DNA from: Muscardinus avellanarius
Taxonomy: Eukaryota > Chordata > Mammalia > Rodentia > Gliridae
Direction of reading: 5' to 3'
NCBI GenBank assembly: GCA_963383645.1
Contig: OY726557.1
Coordinates: forward strand, 156,613,201-156,677,200
Length of the DNA: 64,000 bases
The translations under genes were made by a program, and so were the position numbers. Below, piece by piece: positions 37,394 to 49,382 of this stretch (the first letter of the stretch is position 1; every line of letters starts with the position of its first letter). Below the pieces are notes generated by a model. It worked only from the letters and a program-made list of their open reading frames with translations. It ran no database searches and was not told the DNA's origin.

Positions 37394-40300
37394 CACTCAA
37401 GATATATACCACAGCAATGTCAAATATCTAAAGTGATATAGTGATTAAAGGTCCTAAATCTTTAGAATGGATCTGATTAATTCATGCACATACTGTTGAA
37501 CAGAACCCACTGCTATGACTTAGATGCCTGGCCTCCAACCCCCTTCCTTCAGCCCTGCATTCTGGGCTCACTGGAGGACTTGCCCATAACTCTGCATGCT
37601 AGCCAGCACTGGATTAAAGGCACGGATTTTCTTTTTCTCCTTAATATTTCTTCTTAATCATAGTACAAAAATTATTGTCTAGCTGTGGATACTGCTTTAA
37701 GTCCTTATAGGTCCTAATTAATGTTACTCAGCATCTACCCAGCAGTGTGCTTCCTGTTGCTAATCGCTTTACCTGGTTAGTGAAAGGCCTTCTCAGGCCA
37801 GAGACTTGTGACTAGAACTCCCAGCTCGAGTGGGATCTCAGTGTTTCTTTCTGTACATAGTACTTCCAGCTATGAAATGACTAGACCCTCCTAAACCCAT
37901 CATTTCCATAGCTGTCCTGTTCCTTCATTCTCTGCCAGCCCTCCCTAGCAAGAACTCCAGGATGATATTTAGTACAATTGTGCTAACATCTTCAAACACT
38001 GCAGTTAGGTGTTTGAAATAAAATGTGTAATTATGGTAGTGGAAAGCTACATCTGATTCCAAACAAACCTCATGTTCCCCCAGCTATAATTAGAGAGCAA
38101 GGTTCACAGAACAGATTTTTTTCCCCCAAGAAATCCACTTCAATTGAGGTGTCTGTTCTTTCAGAGGGACTACTAGAAGTTGACATCATGATAAAATGAT
38201 GTGGTGTTGGTCCCCCTTCCCAATTCTAAAGAGATTGTCCATGGTCATTTTTTGGAATCTAAAAGCACAAAATATGTGCAAGGCATTAACGTTTGGAGTT
38301 TTGAATAACAGTCTTCTGGTGTATTTGTGTCCAAACAGGGACAAATTAAGAACAGAGAAGGAAAGTTACAAACACCCACAGAAACCTACAAACCAAGTGA
38401 GCAGAAGCAAACGCTGCCTCTTAAATTCCTCCAGAGAAGTTTATGGAAATGGGGATTTCTTGTAGCTTTTGATAAAACTAGATACTGCTTTGAATAATCT
38501 GAACTTAAAAATTTATAATAACGGGAGCAGAAGAGAGATGACCAGGGGCTCAAAGGTTTTCCTGTTTCCGCTTTGAGGACTGTCCATCTGAATCTTCTCA
38601 AAACTCTGGATTTCTCGACTGCCCCTGGAAGGTTTTTTTGTAATTAGGCATATTTAGCTGTACCATATTATACTGCTACAGGAAGAATCCCATTTGTCAG
38701 CAGTTTTAAACTTTGCCAAAAAAAGGCTTATTGGCAAATGGCAGTGAACACTCTGATAATGACCCAACTTTAGAAAACACACACCCTGCTGTGTTGCATT
38801 CAAGCCACAGTTCTATTGAAATAAAAAAGAGAGACAATGCCTGCTTTCAGACACTAGAGATCCTTTGTATTCCAATAAAAGTCTAAATTAATGTTTTAAA
38901 AGGTTATTGCTATTTTTTCCCACTTAGCTGGCATCATTTATAAGTCTTATTTAGACAAGGTCCTACGTTATTTTACTATTTCTTTTTTGCACAAAAACTA
39001 GTATTTGATTGCATTAGATCATCAGCTTCTGGTTTTCATTAGACAAACCTGAAATACCCTATTATTAAGATTAAACAAAAAAATGGTTGTTTTCTTATTC
39101 TGAAACCTATTATTTTGAGGCTACTCTGACCAGAGGGAGAGAAATCAGTTTGCAAAACCTGACAGAGGAATCCTTCAAGAGGAGCAGCATAACCTCATTA
39201 GTGTTGCTTTTAGGTTGCTTTTGTAGACGTGGGCCCTTCCTAGAACTGAAAAGGAGAGAGGGATCATTTAATCCTTTGCCATTTGCCAAACCTCTTCTAT
39301 TATGAAAAGACTTTCAAAAGGCAAATTATATGGCAAAATATCCTGTTAGCCTATGTAATGCCAGCAACCTGCAATAAAATAGCACTTGGACCTAAGTACT
39401 ACGTCACTTACATTTAACTGAATGTGTTCTCAACATAAGTCTCAGACATTAGTAAGAGAGGGTATTTCTCCAGCCACAGAAAACTGAGAGGCAAGATACC
39501 TCTCATAAATCACAATTTTTTTCATTGTGCCACCATGTAAATGGAATCTAGTCTCCTCAAATTTCTCCCAAATGGATCATAAATTCTCTAGAGGAATTTT
39601 GTAGGGACCTTTCCCTCTAAATTTTCTGACTGTTCTTTTGGCCTCAACGGAGGAGTCATCTCTCCAGAAAGCCTACCAGAACATACCAAAGAGGAATTAG
39701 GTGCCTTTCCCCTCTGCCTGGAAATGACCATAGCTCTAATCACATCATGTATTAATTGTCTTTGGACTTGGTGTCCCTTCCCGCACCATGAACAGCATGA
39801 TGTTAAGTGCCATATCTTTTCACTGTAGGATTTGCCACCTCCAACTCCGTGTATGTCACATAGTACGTGTTTAATAAGCGCTAATTGAGTGGTGAAAGTC
39901 TCCCCAGGCTAGCTTTTCTGACTCCTCAACTGCTTTTGCCAGTTTCCTCTCATCCTGCCACCCCCCCCACACACACACACACTGCTGTGATAATGTTTCT
40001 TGCCAGCACCCACAGAGGCAGCCCTGTTGGGGATTCAGCCAAAATGCCGTGCTCCTGCCAGTGCCCACTGGCATCATGATGATGAGGAACCCCTTTGAAT
40101 CCCAGAGTCCAATGCTATATTAGTTCATTTGCTCACACCTGTTGGAACTGAGAAGTACTTCTATATAAAAGAGTTCAGGTTTGCCGTAAAAAAAAAAATT
40201 TCAGAAAACTGATTCTAAGGCCTTGCTCAGGGAGAATCCAAACACTTCTTCTAGCCACCCTGTCACCGACCTCAGCTTGAATTCATCACAGCCTTCAGTG

Positions 40301-41151
40301 TTGGGCAGAGTGTTGTACTCTAACCCCGAACTTAGCCCTCTCCAAAGTCGGTAATGGTAACTTCACACCATCCTATATTCCCCATCTACCTGGGCTGATT
40401 ATAAGCTCTTGAGGATTGAATAACTAACAAGAAAAAATATAATTTATCAACCGTACAGTGAATCCAGCCATGTCCAAGACTGAAAATTAATTGACATTAA
40501 CAGGGTAGACTTAAGCTTTTCCCCTCAGCCCTGGCTTTGTGCTTGTCGTGAGTCTAATGGTGTCCCAGATGAACCAGGCCAGTGCCTGAGCACTTGTAAC
40601 AAAACAAGAGAAGATAAGGAGGGATGAAATCACTCAGGGAAGCAAGAAGCAATTAACCACATAAAGAAAGTGAAACATCATCAATGATAAGTCTCAGCAG
40701 CAATTTACTTAGGTTTGGGAACTTTTTGTTCTGAAGGTATTCAATAAGTTTTCCCAGTTTCCTGCTGCTTCCTTAATTCAATAGGTTTTCTTTGTTAAAT
40801 ACAGATTTATGCAGTCATTACTGCCCACATACACAGGTCTTTATTGCATCACAGAGAGTAGATGTGGGTGGAGAGAGTGGGAATAGGCAACAGAGATGGA
40901 AATTTCAAAGGTCCTTAATGTTGCTCTTGCTCAAGCAGTTGGTACTGTTTTGCTCTTTGTCATCATCTGGTATTGCCCTCAGGAATTAAGCTTCCGTGCT
41001 GTCATTCTGAAAAATGATTGCTGCTGGTCCATTCAGTAATGAGTAGGTAAAGGGAAGGGATAGCCCCAGAAGTCAGATTCCTTGCTGTCAAATCACCTTT
41101 CTCCAGGGATCAAGAGTCTTGTGATTCTTGACAAAGAATTAAATCTGATTT
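37394..41151. other. Longest repeat-poor block of the window
   Basis: Nearly 3.8 kb with only an L2 relic at 39715-39890. 38090-39310 is AT-rich, repeat-free sequence that could be conserved noncoding DNA. No exon, splice-site series or RNA gene is recognisable. Confidence 0.4.
39715..39890 (+). repeat. L2 3' fragment
   Basis: 'tgaccatagctctaatcaca', 'catgaacagcatgatg', 'cacatagtacgtgtttaata' in L2 order. Confidence 0.55.
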
Positions 41152-41343
41152 AGCTGGGCATAGTGGCACTTGCCTCTAATCCCAGTACTTGGGAGGCTAA
41201 GATAGGAGGATCACAGAAAGAAGCCAGCCTTAGCAATTTAATGAGAGCCTCAGCAACTTTAACAAGATCCTGTTTCAAAATAAAATAGGGCTTGGTGTGC
41301 AGCTCATAGATAGAATGTCTCTATATTCAACCCACAGTAACTA
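41152..41343 (+). repeat. B1-dID SINE
   Basis: 'agctgggcatagtggcactt' through 'gtgtgcagctcatagatag' and 'attcaacccacagtaac'. Its tail has become a compound microsatellite. Confidence 0.9.

Positions 41344-41345
<2 letters not shown>

Positions 41346-41430
<85 letters not shown>
41346..41430. repeat. Compound (CA)n(GA)n microsatellite
   Basis: (CA)18 at 41346-41381 passes directly into (GA)n at 41382-41430 with one A interruption. Confidence 0.97.
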
Positions 41431-41431
<1 letters not shown>

Positions 41432-41616
41432 TGGTTTGATTTGATATTTCTTATTATCTCTTACATATCAAAAGAAGGATACTATTATATAGCCAATATT
41501 TGAAATAAATATTGGATACACTCTCTTAGAACACTATTAGTGGTTGGGTAATAGATAATCTATCTGTGTTAGGAGGGCTGATTGGTCCATGGTACGTTAC
41601 AAATATGCATATTGGT

Positions 41617-42035
41617 ACCACGCATGGTGGTACATGCCTGTAATCTTGGTACTTGAGAGGCTGAGAGAGGAGGATCACAGGTTCAGGACCAGCCTCAAAA
41701 ACGTAGTGAGGTCCTCAGCAACTTAATAAAATCCTGTTTCAAAATTTTAAAAAAGAATATGCTGGGTATGGTGGCGCACGCTTGTAATCCCTGCGCTTGG
41801 GAGGTGGAGACAGGAGGATCGCGCAGGTTCAAAGCCAGCCTCGCTGGCTTAAAAGACCCTGTTTCCAAATAAAATATAAAAAATAGGTCTAGGATTATAG
41901 CCCGGAGGTAGAAGGGTTCCATCCCCAGTACCACCAAAAATAATTTTTAAAAAAATTAATAAAATAGGACTGGGGGTATAATTCATAGGTAGAATGCCCC
42001 TAGGCTCAATTTCCAATACCACAAAAAACAAAACC
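41617..42035 (+). repeat. Old B1-dID SINE interrupted by a younger SINE
   Basis: The B1 half is 41617-41758 ('accacgcatggtggtacatg' to 'aatcctgtttcaaaatttt'). Its ID half resumes at 41966 ('ggactgggggtataattcat' to 'ctcaatttccaatacc'). The inserted sequence at 41761-41940 is a different SINE subfamily in the same orientation. Confidence 0.88.
41761..41940 (+). repeat. Young hairpin-type B1-dID SINE, copy 4 (nested)
   Basis: 'gctgggtatggtggcgcacg', inverted-repeat arms AAGCCAGC at 41832-41839 and GCTGGCTT at 41843-41850 (loop CTC), 'ggtctaggattatagcccgg', ending 'gggttccatccccagtacc'. Unlike the other hairpin copies, its box B side still resembles the normal ID end, so it may be an intermediate. 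Confidence 0.9.
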
Positions 42036-42089
42036 AAATGCAAACATAAACATGGGAAATAATTTTATTAGTTCCTGGTTCTGGCATAG

Positions 42090-42113
42090 TTTTTTTTTTT
42101 TTTTTTTTTTTTT
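42090..42113. repeat. Isolated T24 run
   Basis: 24 consecutive T without an attached recognisable retroelement on its right. It could be the tail of an unrecognised minus-strand retrocopy or a simple repeat. Confidence 0.9.
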
Positions 42114-43189
42114 AAGAGCCTGGAAGCATCAAATCACTAAACCTAGGCAACAAAACTCATGGCATAATTTAATAAGCACTTTTAAGAGCTCCAGAAATCT
42201 TTTATCAGAAAAAAAAATCATAACCACCAGTTTTCATGTTTTTCAGAGTGAAGAAAAACTAATTTGCAATTTAGAGCCACTTTTGAAATGTCCTTAGTGA
42301 TAGAAAGCATGATTCTGCCGCTGAGTTGCTGAGGTTAGACCTAGGTAAAGAGAACTTGGCCAGACAAATCAAGCACCAGGACGATGTAAAGATTTCAGGG
42401 TTTCCAAGTTCTAGAGGTCAGAGCCACTTTCTGATATCTAACTGGAAAATTTCTTGGGATTCTTCTTGGACTTCGGTACAAAGTTTCTTCTAATTAGGGC
42501 ATTTCCAAGTGCAAATGCATTATCAAGCCCAATCTCTGGCGGTTCACTCAGCAAACATTATTCACCAACTTCCCCATCTTTCTCACCCTCTCTTGAACAC
42601 TCACTGCCCACTTGGGGGTAAGAAAAACAGGAAGACCGCAATGAAATCTCCCATTAGTGGGCATTAGAGCTCAGCATTCAGAGCCCGGCAGCCACTGCAA
42701 TAGATTTTTCATAAATATCCTGAGTAGCCTCGTGGAAGACAAGATAAAGAGCATTCATTTTGCTCCCTCTTTTACAGATTGCATAAATAACTTCCTTTGA
42801 CCACAACCCTTTAGTAGGGACAAAACAAAGATCTCCTAGTTCAGAGACAATATCATGAGTTCAGGTGTCTGCCTGGAAATTAGCACTGGAAGAGGTTGAC
42901 TGCGTAACAGGCTTCAGAAACTCAGCGAGCAAGTAGGGGCATCAGTGTGTAAAACAAGAATGAAATTTTTCTTTGCTATTCCATTTTGCTTTGCTTTAAT
43001 ACTTTAGGGTAATCTTATGTCATACAAAATGAAGATTCCTGTGCTTTTATTAGGCCGGGTTTATTGAGGACTTTTTTGGCCTTGACAGTTCCTAGTTGGG
43101 TAACATCGCTATTTCCTAACTATATTGTTCAAAGTAGGAATGACAGAGGCCAAAACACCTACCAATAATAAAGATACTGGAGCATGGTG
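42114..43189. other. Unique DNA, possible conserved noncoding element at ~42480-42880
   Basis: No repeats. The block has 'gtgcaaatgcattatc' and 'ttctaattagggcattt' homeobox-like words and CpGs preserved singly. No coding frame. Confidence 0.3.
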
Positions 43190-43198
43190 ATAAAGATA

Positions 43199-43405
43199 CA
43201 GACATGGTGGTGCACGCTTGTAATCCCAGCATTTGGGCGGCTGAGACAGGAGGATTGGAGCTAGCAGACAGTCACATCTACTTAGTGAGGCCCTTTGCGA
43301 CTCAGTGAGACCCTGTTTAAAAATAAAGAATAAAAAATAGAGCTGAGGAAGTAATTCAGAGGTACAATGCACCTGGGTTCCATCCCCAGTACTGAAAAAA
43401 AAAGA
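43199..43405 (+). repeat. B1-dID SINE with TSD
   Basis: Starts near 'cagacatggtggtgcacg'. The ID half 'ctgaggaagtaattcagagg' is worn. A 9-bp direct repeat, 'ataaagata', lies at 43190-43198 and 43406-43414. Confidence 0.9.
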
Positions 43406-43489
43406 ATAAAGATATGCTCTTTGTAAATATAGGAATACTGTGGCAGGAAAGGTAGAAAGAGAGAATTATTTCATAGCAAGAGATGTATG

Positions 43490-43674
43490 TATGGGGGACA
43501 CTCGGAATTGAGCCCAGGGGCATTCTACCTCTGAGCTACACTCCCAGACCTATTTTATTTTTTATTTTGAAACAAGATCTCACTAAGTTGCTAAGGTTGG
43601 CCTCAAACCTATGATCCTCCTACCTCAGACTCCCGAGTATTGGGACTACAGGCTTGTGCCATCATGTCCAGCTG
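43490..43674 (-). repeat. B1-dID SINE, inverted to its neighbour
   Basis: Plus text: 'ggaattgagcccaggggc', 'ctctgagctacactcccag', 'ttgtgccatcatgtccagc'. It faces the SINE at 43199 across about 85 bp. Confidence 0.9.
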
Positions 43675-45554
43675 AAACTGTCTTTTTATATGATTAGTAC
43701 ATAAAAAACAAGTCTTTGGAACCAAGTATTAACAGCCAACACATGTAATAATGTTCAGGTTTAAGTCCATTCTAATTTTATAATTTCTTCGTGATAATAT
43801 TTCTTATTCAAGTGATTAATATTAGCCATATATACCCATACAATTAAGTTCTTCTCTCTCTCCCCCATACATGCACAGTGTCTACATCGTATATTAAAAT
43901 GGAAACTGAATGATCAGTGAGTTTATAGAGAATTCATTACTCTGTTCTTTTTCCATCTGAGAGACAAGAAACAAAGAATTCCGAAGCTTAGATCATGTGA
44001 ACGAACTCTTTCTGGCTCCCAGTAAATGTGTAGTTCAGTTCTCAGAATGCACAGACTAAAGTAAACTTAGACTTTTATTCAAAGTCTTTGCTGGGAAGAT
44101 AAGGGAATTAACTTTTCCCTAAAGACTTTCCTAAACCAGTCAGTTTTGCATCTTTTGATCTAAACATGTTAAAGACAGTAAGAGAAATTTAATGTTGAAA
44201 ATCACTATTTTAAACAAAGGCCAGCGAGAGTTGTGTCTATTTTTAAAGCTTTTTCATTCCGCTCTGGTAATAGAGTGCGAAGAAATTTGAATTGTTTCTA
44301 GTGAATATGGCTAGTTGGATTTCACTCTACAATTTAACAATCTGTCTTTTATTACCTGATTTCTATGATATTGGGTTTATCCACATTTTCTTTCCTTTTA
44401 ACCCAGTTTCCACTTAGACTTCTCTGTGTATTTGTGATCTGCCCTGTGGTCAGCCTGAACTCATGGAAAACTGATAACACTGAAAGAGAATGGTCATAGT
44501 TGATCTTCCCTGATGACACTTTTTTAAAAACACCAGTAGAAAAAATAACAGGGCACTAATCAGATGTGATTTTTTGCAAACACTTTACTCAGGCTGCCCA
44601 GGGCATCCCCAGAAATTATAAACCCTCAAAGGTGTTCAGGGTACAGAAAATAAGGCAAGATACAGTTATTTCAATGTTATCCTATTGATTTCAGTTCTCT
44701 TCACTGCAAGTTTTCAGTAGCATGGATTTTGATCTAAGTGAAAGGTCAGCTTTGAAGTTAGTGCAAAGTTATTTACAGGAAATGAAGCAGAAAGTGGGCT
44801 TTCATGCATTTTGAAATGTCTATTATTCAGGATAAAACGAACTATGTCATTAGTTGAAAGAAAAACAGATGCTTACCCCCTTATATTAAAGTCAAATAAG
44901 TACCTCCCATATCAGGAGTATGCTCTTCACTCTGAAACCTGAAATTCACCTCCATCTGTTTTCCCAACTTAGAAGGTGAGAGCTGGAAATAAACAACTGT
45001 GAATTCAGGCTCTAAGTAAGTATGTAGCAGTTGTAGTTTGGGGGAGGGGAAGACTCCCAAAATAAGATAATCAGGGTGGGTTTTCTTTCAATATGAGATT
45101 ATAACTAGACATTTGTGATAACTACATGATCAACAACATCTTTAAATATTTAATTTATTGTCAGTTGTTATCTAAATTGATTTCAACTCATGTTTATGTG
45201 TGTATGCATTGTATACATCCATATAACTATATGTGTCAAAGAAAAGTGACAAATTAAAACAATTATGTGACTCATCCTGTAAGGAAACAAAAAGAAGAAG
45301 AAAAACCTAATGGTAAGGGAAGAAGAGGATTTAGAAAAGGGTGACTTAGCATAGATATTTACATGTAGGTATAGCTTAGACTTTCTCAAGTGATATGTCT
45401 GCCTGTAAATCTTGGACTCCTTCCTACAAGAAGTCAGAAAATTAATCTTTAGATGTGTTTAGATGTCACATATAACTGATTTCCCTGGCACCTAAGCACA
45501 GGACTACTTAGAGCCTTGTGGTTTTCATTTAATGGGATTAGTTACCAAAGTTCA
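43675..45554. other. Unique noncoding DNA
   Basis: About 1.9 kb with no recognised repeat. A 27-bp word at 45498 recurs at 46887. Confidence 0.4.
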
Positions 45555-45760
45555 GTTCAACTCTAATTCAGCTCCACAAAAATCTATTAAGTGCTTACTG
45601 TGTCCAAGGCTCTTAGCTAGGCGTAGGGGATCTACAGTTCATTTCAATACAGCCTATAAGATGTGTTTGGTCTGGGTGTTGTGATTGTTCTTACAATTAT
45701 TCTTCTAGTCTAATACCTAAAGAAGGAACAAGAAGATGCAATGCAAGATCTCTAGTTTAC
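45555..45760 (+). repeat. L2-like fragment
   Basis: 'ctattaagtgcttactgtg', 'ccaaggctcttagctagg', 'ggggatctacagttc' in L2 order. Confidence 0.5.
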
Positions 45761-46249
45761 CCTTTACATCACCTGGCACCCCCTAGAGCCACCTGAGATC
45801 AGGTGAGCTTAGCAGGACTAATTTGGCCAAGAAACCAGAGGCAGGTGATTCTGCAAGGCCCTATGCTAGAGAATGCCAGGAAGATACCACTACACTTCAA
45901 GCTCTGGGGTCAGAAGGACCTGCATTATTACATGTGCATCCTCATGTGGACACCAGAGAAAGAGAATTCATTGCTCAGAGAAAGGGTGCTCTGCTTCAGA
46001 GATGCATGTCAATGTCAGGAATTAAAACAGAACCCTGAATACAACCAAAAGAATCTCTCCTTCCGGGTAGAAAAGAAATTCCAATGTGTGTATGGGGGTT
46101 ATACAAATTACTAAAAAGCTGACCTTTAGGTGAGTACTATTCAGTTATCTTTTATTCTTAGCACAAAAGTACCAAAAAATCATTAACACAGTTTTCAAAG
46201 ATTAAAATTAAATACATTTTAAAGACCTGATTAGAACCTTATTTATGCT
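45761..46249. other. Unique noncoding DNA
   Basis: Overlapping ORFs of 103 and 71 aa (45803-46114) show no domain, and each lies in a different frame. Not supported as genes. Confidence 0.4.
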
Positions 46250-46400
46250 ACCAAGTGAACTTAAGAAAATTAACATTACTAAGTATCCATTTTCTCCTTT
46301 GCAAAAAGTATGATAAGAAGAGCTAGCTTGCAGGCCCAGGTGTGATGATAAGATGAGATAGTGTACATAAATATAAGATGCAATATCTGGCATTGGAAAT
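46250..46400 (+). repeat. MIR fragment
   Basis: 'aagtgaacttaagaaaatt', 'ccattttctcctttgcaaaa', 'gatgagatagtgtacataaa', 'atatctggcattgg' follow the MIR 3' half. An 18-bp duplication ('ttttcatcaaatgaaaaa') follows at about 46400. Confidence 0.6.
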
Positions 46401-46429
46401 TTTTCATCAAATGAAAAATTTTCATCAAA

Positions 46430-46954
46430 TATTATTATTATTCCTTCTGCTATAACTGGGCAACATAAAGAATTGCAGAAGTTCTGGATCTAATGCCCTG
46501 CATATGCCCTAGACTCAACTTCGGGAAGGAATTCTTGCTGTTTAAGCTACTACTACATGGTAGAGTGGCCCATGAACAAATAGCATAGCATTCAGCATTA
46601 TTTATGACTTTCCATGGCAACCGTTTCCATTTGCTCCTCTAAGTGGAGAAAATAAAGGCAAATCTGGCTGGATTAGTAGGAACATGCCATTCAATTTTTA
46701 CCACAATGAGGCAAGTAAGAATAAATAACACAATTACAAAATTTCTATGTACCAAATAGTTGGATAAGTCAAATAGAATTTGAGAGAAAGAATATTGATT
46801 AGTTTAATACAGCAAGACTTCTTGTTGACTAGTTTTGTATTCCAATCTAATGTGTTACAAAAGTTTGGCTGATTTGAGATATCAGGACAGGACTACTTAA
46901 AGCCTTGTGGTTTTTAAGGAGCATGATATTCTAAACAGAAAAATAAATCTGGAA
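46430..46954. other. Unique noncoding DNA
   Basis: Nothing is recognised beyond the shared word at 46887-46913. Confidence 0.4.
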
Positions 46955-47170
46955 TCTTAAAGTATGCATTGATGGAGGAGGAGAATTCTAGAATCAGAGA
47001 CATTTGGTGTCTTGCCTTAATTCATCTGACAAATATATATCAAGTGTATTTTGGGCCAAGGATTTTACCAGGCATTGGGTACAGTGAGAAATAAGACAAA
47101 CGTGGTTTTTGCTTACATGAAAATTTTTACCTAGTAGATGAGAAAGATAATAAACAAATATTTAGTTGGT
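46955..47170 (+). repeat. L2-like fragment
   Basis: 'ttcatctgacaaatatatat', 'gattttaccaggcattggg', 'acagtgagaaataagac' in L2 order. Confidence 0.55.
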
Positions 47171-47342
47171 GTTTATTTTGCAGTAAGGGCTATGAATGAA
47201 AAATAAAGTCCTGTATTCTGCCAATTATTAGCTATGTGTTCTCAAGTAAGTCATAGCCAGAGAATAAAAGAATTTTAAAGAGTCTTGGAGATCCACTACA
47301 AAGGCTTTATGAACTACCAGACACTAAACAAATAATAATAAT

Positions 47343-47565
47343 TAGCTTGGTATGGTGGCACATGCCTGTAATTAATCCTAGTACTTGGGAGGCTTAGACA
47401 GGAAGGTCACAGGTTTGAAGACAGCCTCATCAAGTAGTGAAACTCTCATCAACCTTAAAAAAAAAACCTATTTCAAAATTTAAAAAAGAATAAAATAAGG
47501 CTAGGAGTATAGCTTGGAAGTAGAATGCCTCTCGGTTCAATCTCCAGTACCAAAATAAAAAAAGA
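47343..47565 (+). repeat. B1-dID SINE
   Basis: 'tagcttggtatggtggcaca', long A-rich linker, ID half 'ggctaggagtatagcttgg' to 'ggttcaatctccagtacc'. Confidence 0.9.
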
Positions 47566-47624
47566 ATGGATATACACAGTTTGTAATATGAATCATTATT
47601 ACCTATCAATATTAGCAACATTTT

Positions 47625-47990
47625 AAAATTTTTTATTGGTGCATTGTAGTCATACAGCTTAATGAGGTACAATACAGTAAAGGCATACATGTAAACATCA
47701 CTCAGCCCTTCCCCAATTCCTACCCCATTCCCTCCTCCTCCCTCTTCATGTTTGGCTTAGTGATGGCTTTGATATGTTTGTGAATGTACATCATGTACAT
47801 TAGGGAATTTCCCTCTTGGCCCTCCCACCCCCCTCAGTTAGATCACCTTATTTGCTTATCTATGGTTTCTCCTTCCTTGTCTAGAGTTCCTCCTATGACC
47901 CTTTCTCCCTTGCTTCAACTTTTATAGATTTTCATTATACATTCTCTGTGATGTGGGCCAGAGCAAAAGAAGTATATGCATATACTGTGT
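47625..47990 (-). repeat. L1 3'UTR fragment
   Basis: Begins 'attggtgcattgtagtcat', contains 'aatgaggtacaatacag', a pyrimidine-rich block ('ccctcctcctccctcttc') that is the G-rich 3'UTR tract on the minus strand, and 'atagattttcattatacat'. It is from a different, older L1 lineage than the intact copy. Confidence 0.65.
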
Positions 47991-48234
47991 ATTCTATTTC
48001 TTTGTAAGATAGAAATGATTCTTGCCAACATTTACCTTAAAGTGCACAAGTCATTAGGGTTTTTATTGTATTTTTAAAGTTGGGCAATCATTACCATTGT
48101 CTAATACAGAACATTTTGTCAACTTATACTTTTATTCTGTGCTTAAAACTGAACATTTTAATGATTCAGTTAAGATTCCCAAATCAGAAAAATAATTTGG
48201 GCATGCATGTTGATTTTGTTGTTGTTGTTGTTGC

Positions 48235-48599
48235 TGTACCGGGGATGGAACCCAGGGACATGTACCTCTGAGCTACACTTTTAGCCCTAATTTTTGGTAT
48301 TTTTATTTTTTATTTATTTTTATGTGGATCATATTGAAAATGGCATACATTCAGACTGTGCTTGGTGCTCTCTCCCACCCTCCACTTCTCCTTCCCTCTC
48401 CCAACAGTGAGTATCCAGGTTAACCATGCTACATTCATACTTTTACACATTATTCAGACGTAGCTCCTCCATCTCATACAGGGTCTCACTGAGTTGCGAA
48501 GGGCCTCGATAAGTAGCTGAGGCTGCTCACGAACCACGATCTTCCGGTCTCATCCTCCTGAGTGCTGGGATTATAAACATGAAGCACTATGCCTAGCTC
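48235..48599 (-). repeat. B1-dID SINE split by an L1 3' end
   Basis: The ID part is 48235-48290 ('gtaccggggatggaaccc', 'ctctgagctacacttttag'). The B1 part is 48476-48599 ('acagggtctcactgagttgc' to 'agcactatgcctagct'). A (GTT)n stretch at 48218-48233 sits at its 3' end. The break is filled by an L1 fragment. Confidence 0.9.
48295..48475 (-). repeat. 5'-truncated L1 3' end nested in a SINE
   Basis: Plus text 'tgtgcttggtgctctctccc', 'gagtatccaggttaacca', 'ttcatacttttacacatt' matches 49508-49620 of the intact L1 with moderate divergence. The T-rich left edge is its poly(A). Confidence 0.88.
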
Positions 48600-48775
48600 A
48601 TGTTAACTATTTTCCTCCAGATAATTAAGGCAAAAACTAAAGGATTATTTGTAGGAAATAGGGATTCTTTCTATTTATAATTAAGGAATTTGATTTTTCC
48701 CTTATAGAGAAAAATATTAACCTTTGGGTCTAAGGATGACATATATTGAAACTATAACAAATCATTCTTAAATGT

Positions 48776-48784
48776 ATAGATAGG

Positions 48785-48833
<49 letters not shown>
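48776..48833. repeat. (GATA)n microsatellite
   Basis: About 14 TAGA/GATA units with one early variant, followed by a short (GA)n. Confidence 0.97.
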
Positions 48834-49334
48834 TGGTGAGAGAGAGAGACCATGAATTAGATTCTTTCTCCAGGACTAAGGCATTCTTAGTCCTTAGAAG
48901 TTTGGAATCATCTTTCTAACGCCCCTCTAGCTTGTCAAATGCAAGATTGTGTTGAGGCAGAAGAAGAGAAAGCCATTGAATGAGGAAGGAGAAAGAAGTA
49001 CTATATATCCCTTTTGAGTTTCTAAATGATATTATGATTTTGCTGGAAAACTAGATTCTTTTGGAAGTCTGTTTGAAAGAAATAGAAAGAAAGGTATATT
49101 GTCTGGTTTAGCTCTTTGCACTAGAAACCCTGCACTTGCGAATTGATGCCTGACCTCCTCCTATTTGGAGTCCAAGTATCAAATACACAGAGTAAATGCT
49201 AGGAAGACAATCTTCAAATCATATGATAGCGATGAAGTGTTACCCACCCATTATTTTGTTCAGTTAAGCTCTCAGAACTATTATATCTAGGCTAATATGA
49301 GTTTGAGGTAATGATCTTGTATTCCTTGCCTATA
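48834..49334. other. Unique DNA left of the L1 insertion
   Basis: Nothing is recognised. Confidence 0.4.
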
Positions 49335-49347
49335 AGAAGGTAATATT

Positions 49348-49350
<3 letters not shown>
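49335..49350. repeat. L1 target-site duplication, 3' copy
   Basis: The 16-bp 'agaaggtaatatttct' is identical to 56541-56556. It marks the end next to the L1 poly(A). Confidence 0.97.

Positions 49351-49382
<32 letters not shown>

Noticed and set aside
42090..42113. Processed pseudogene suggested by the T24 run
   Set aside because: No recognisable coding sequence or TSD flanks it on either side.
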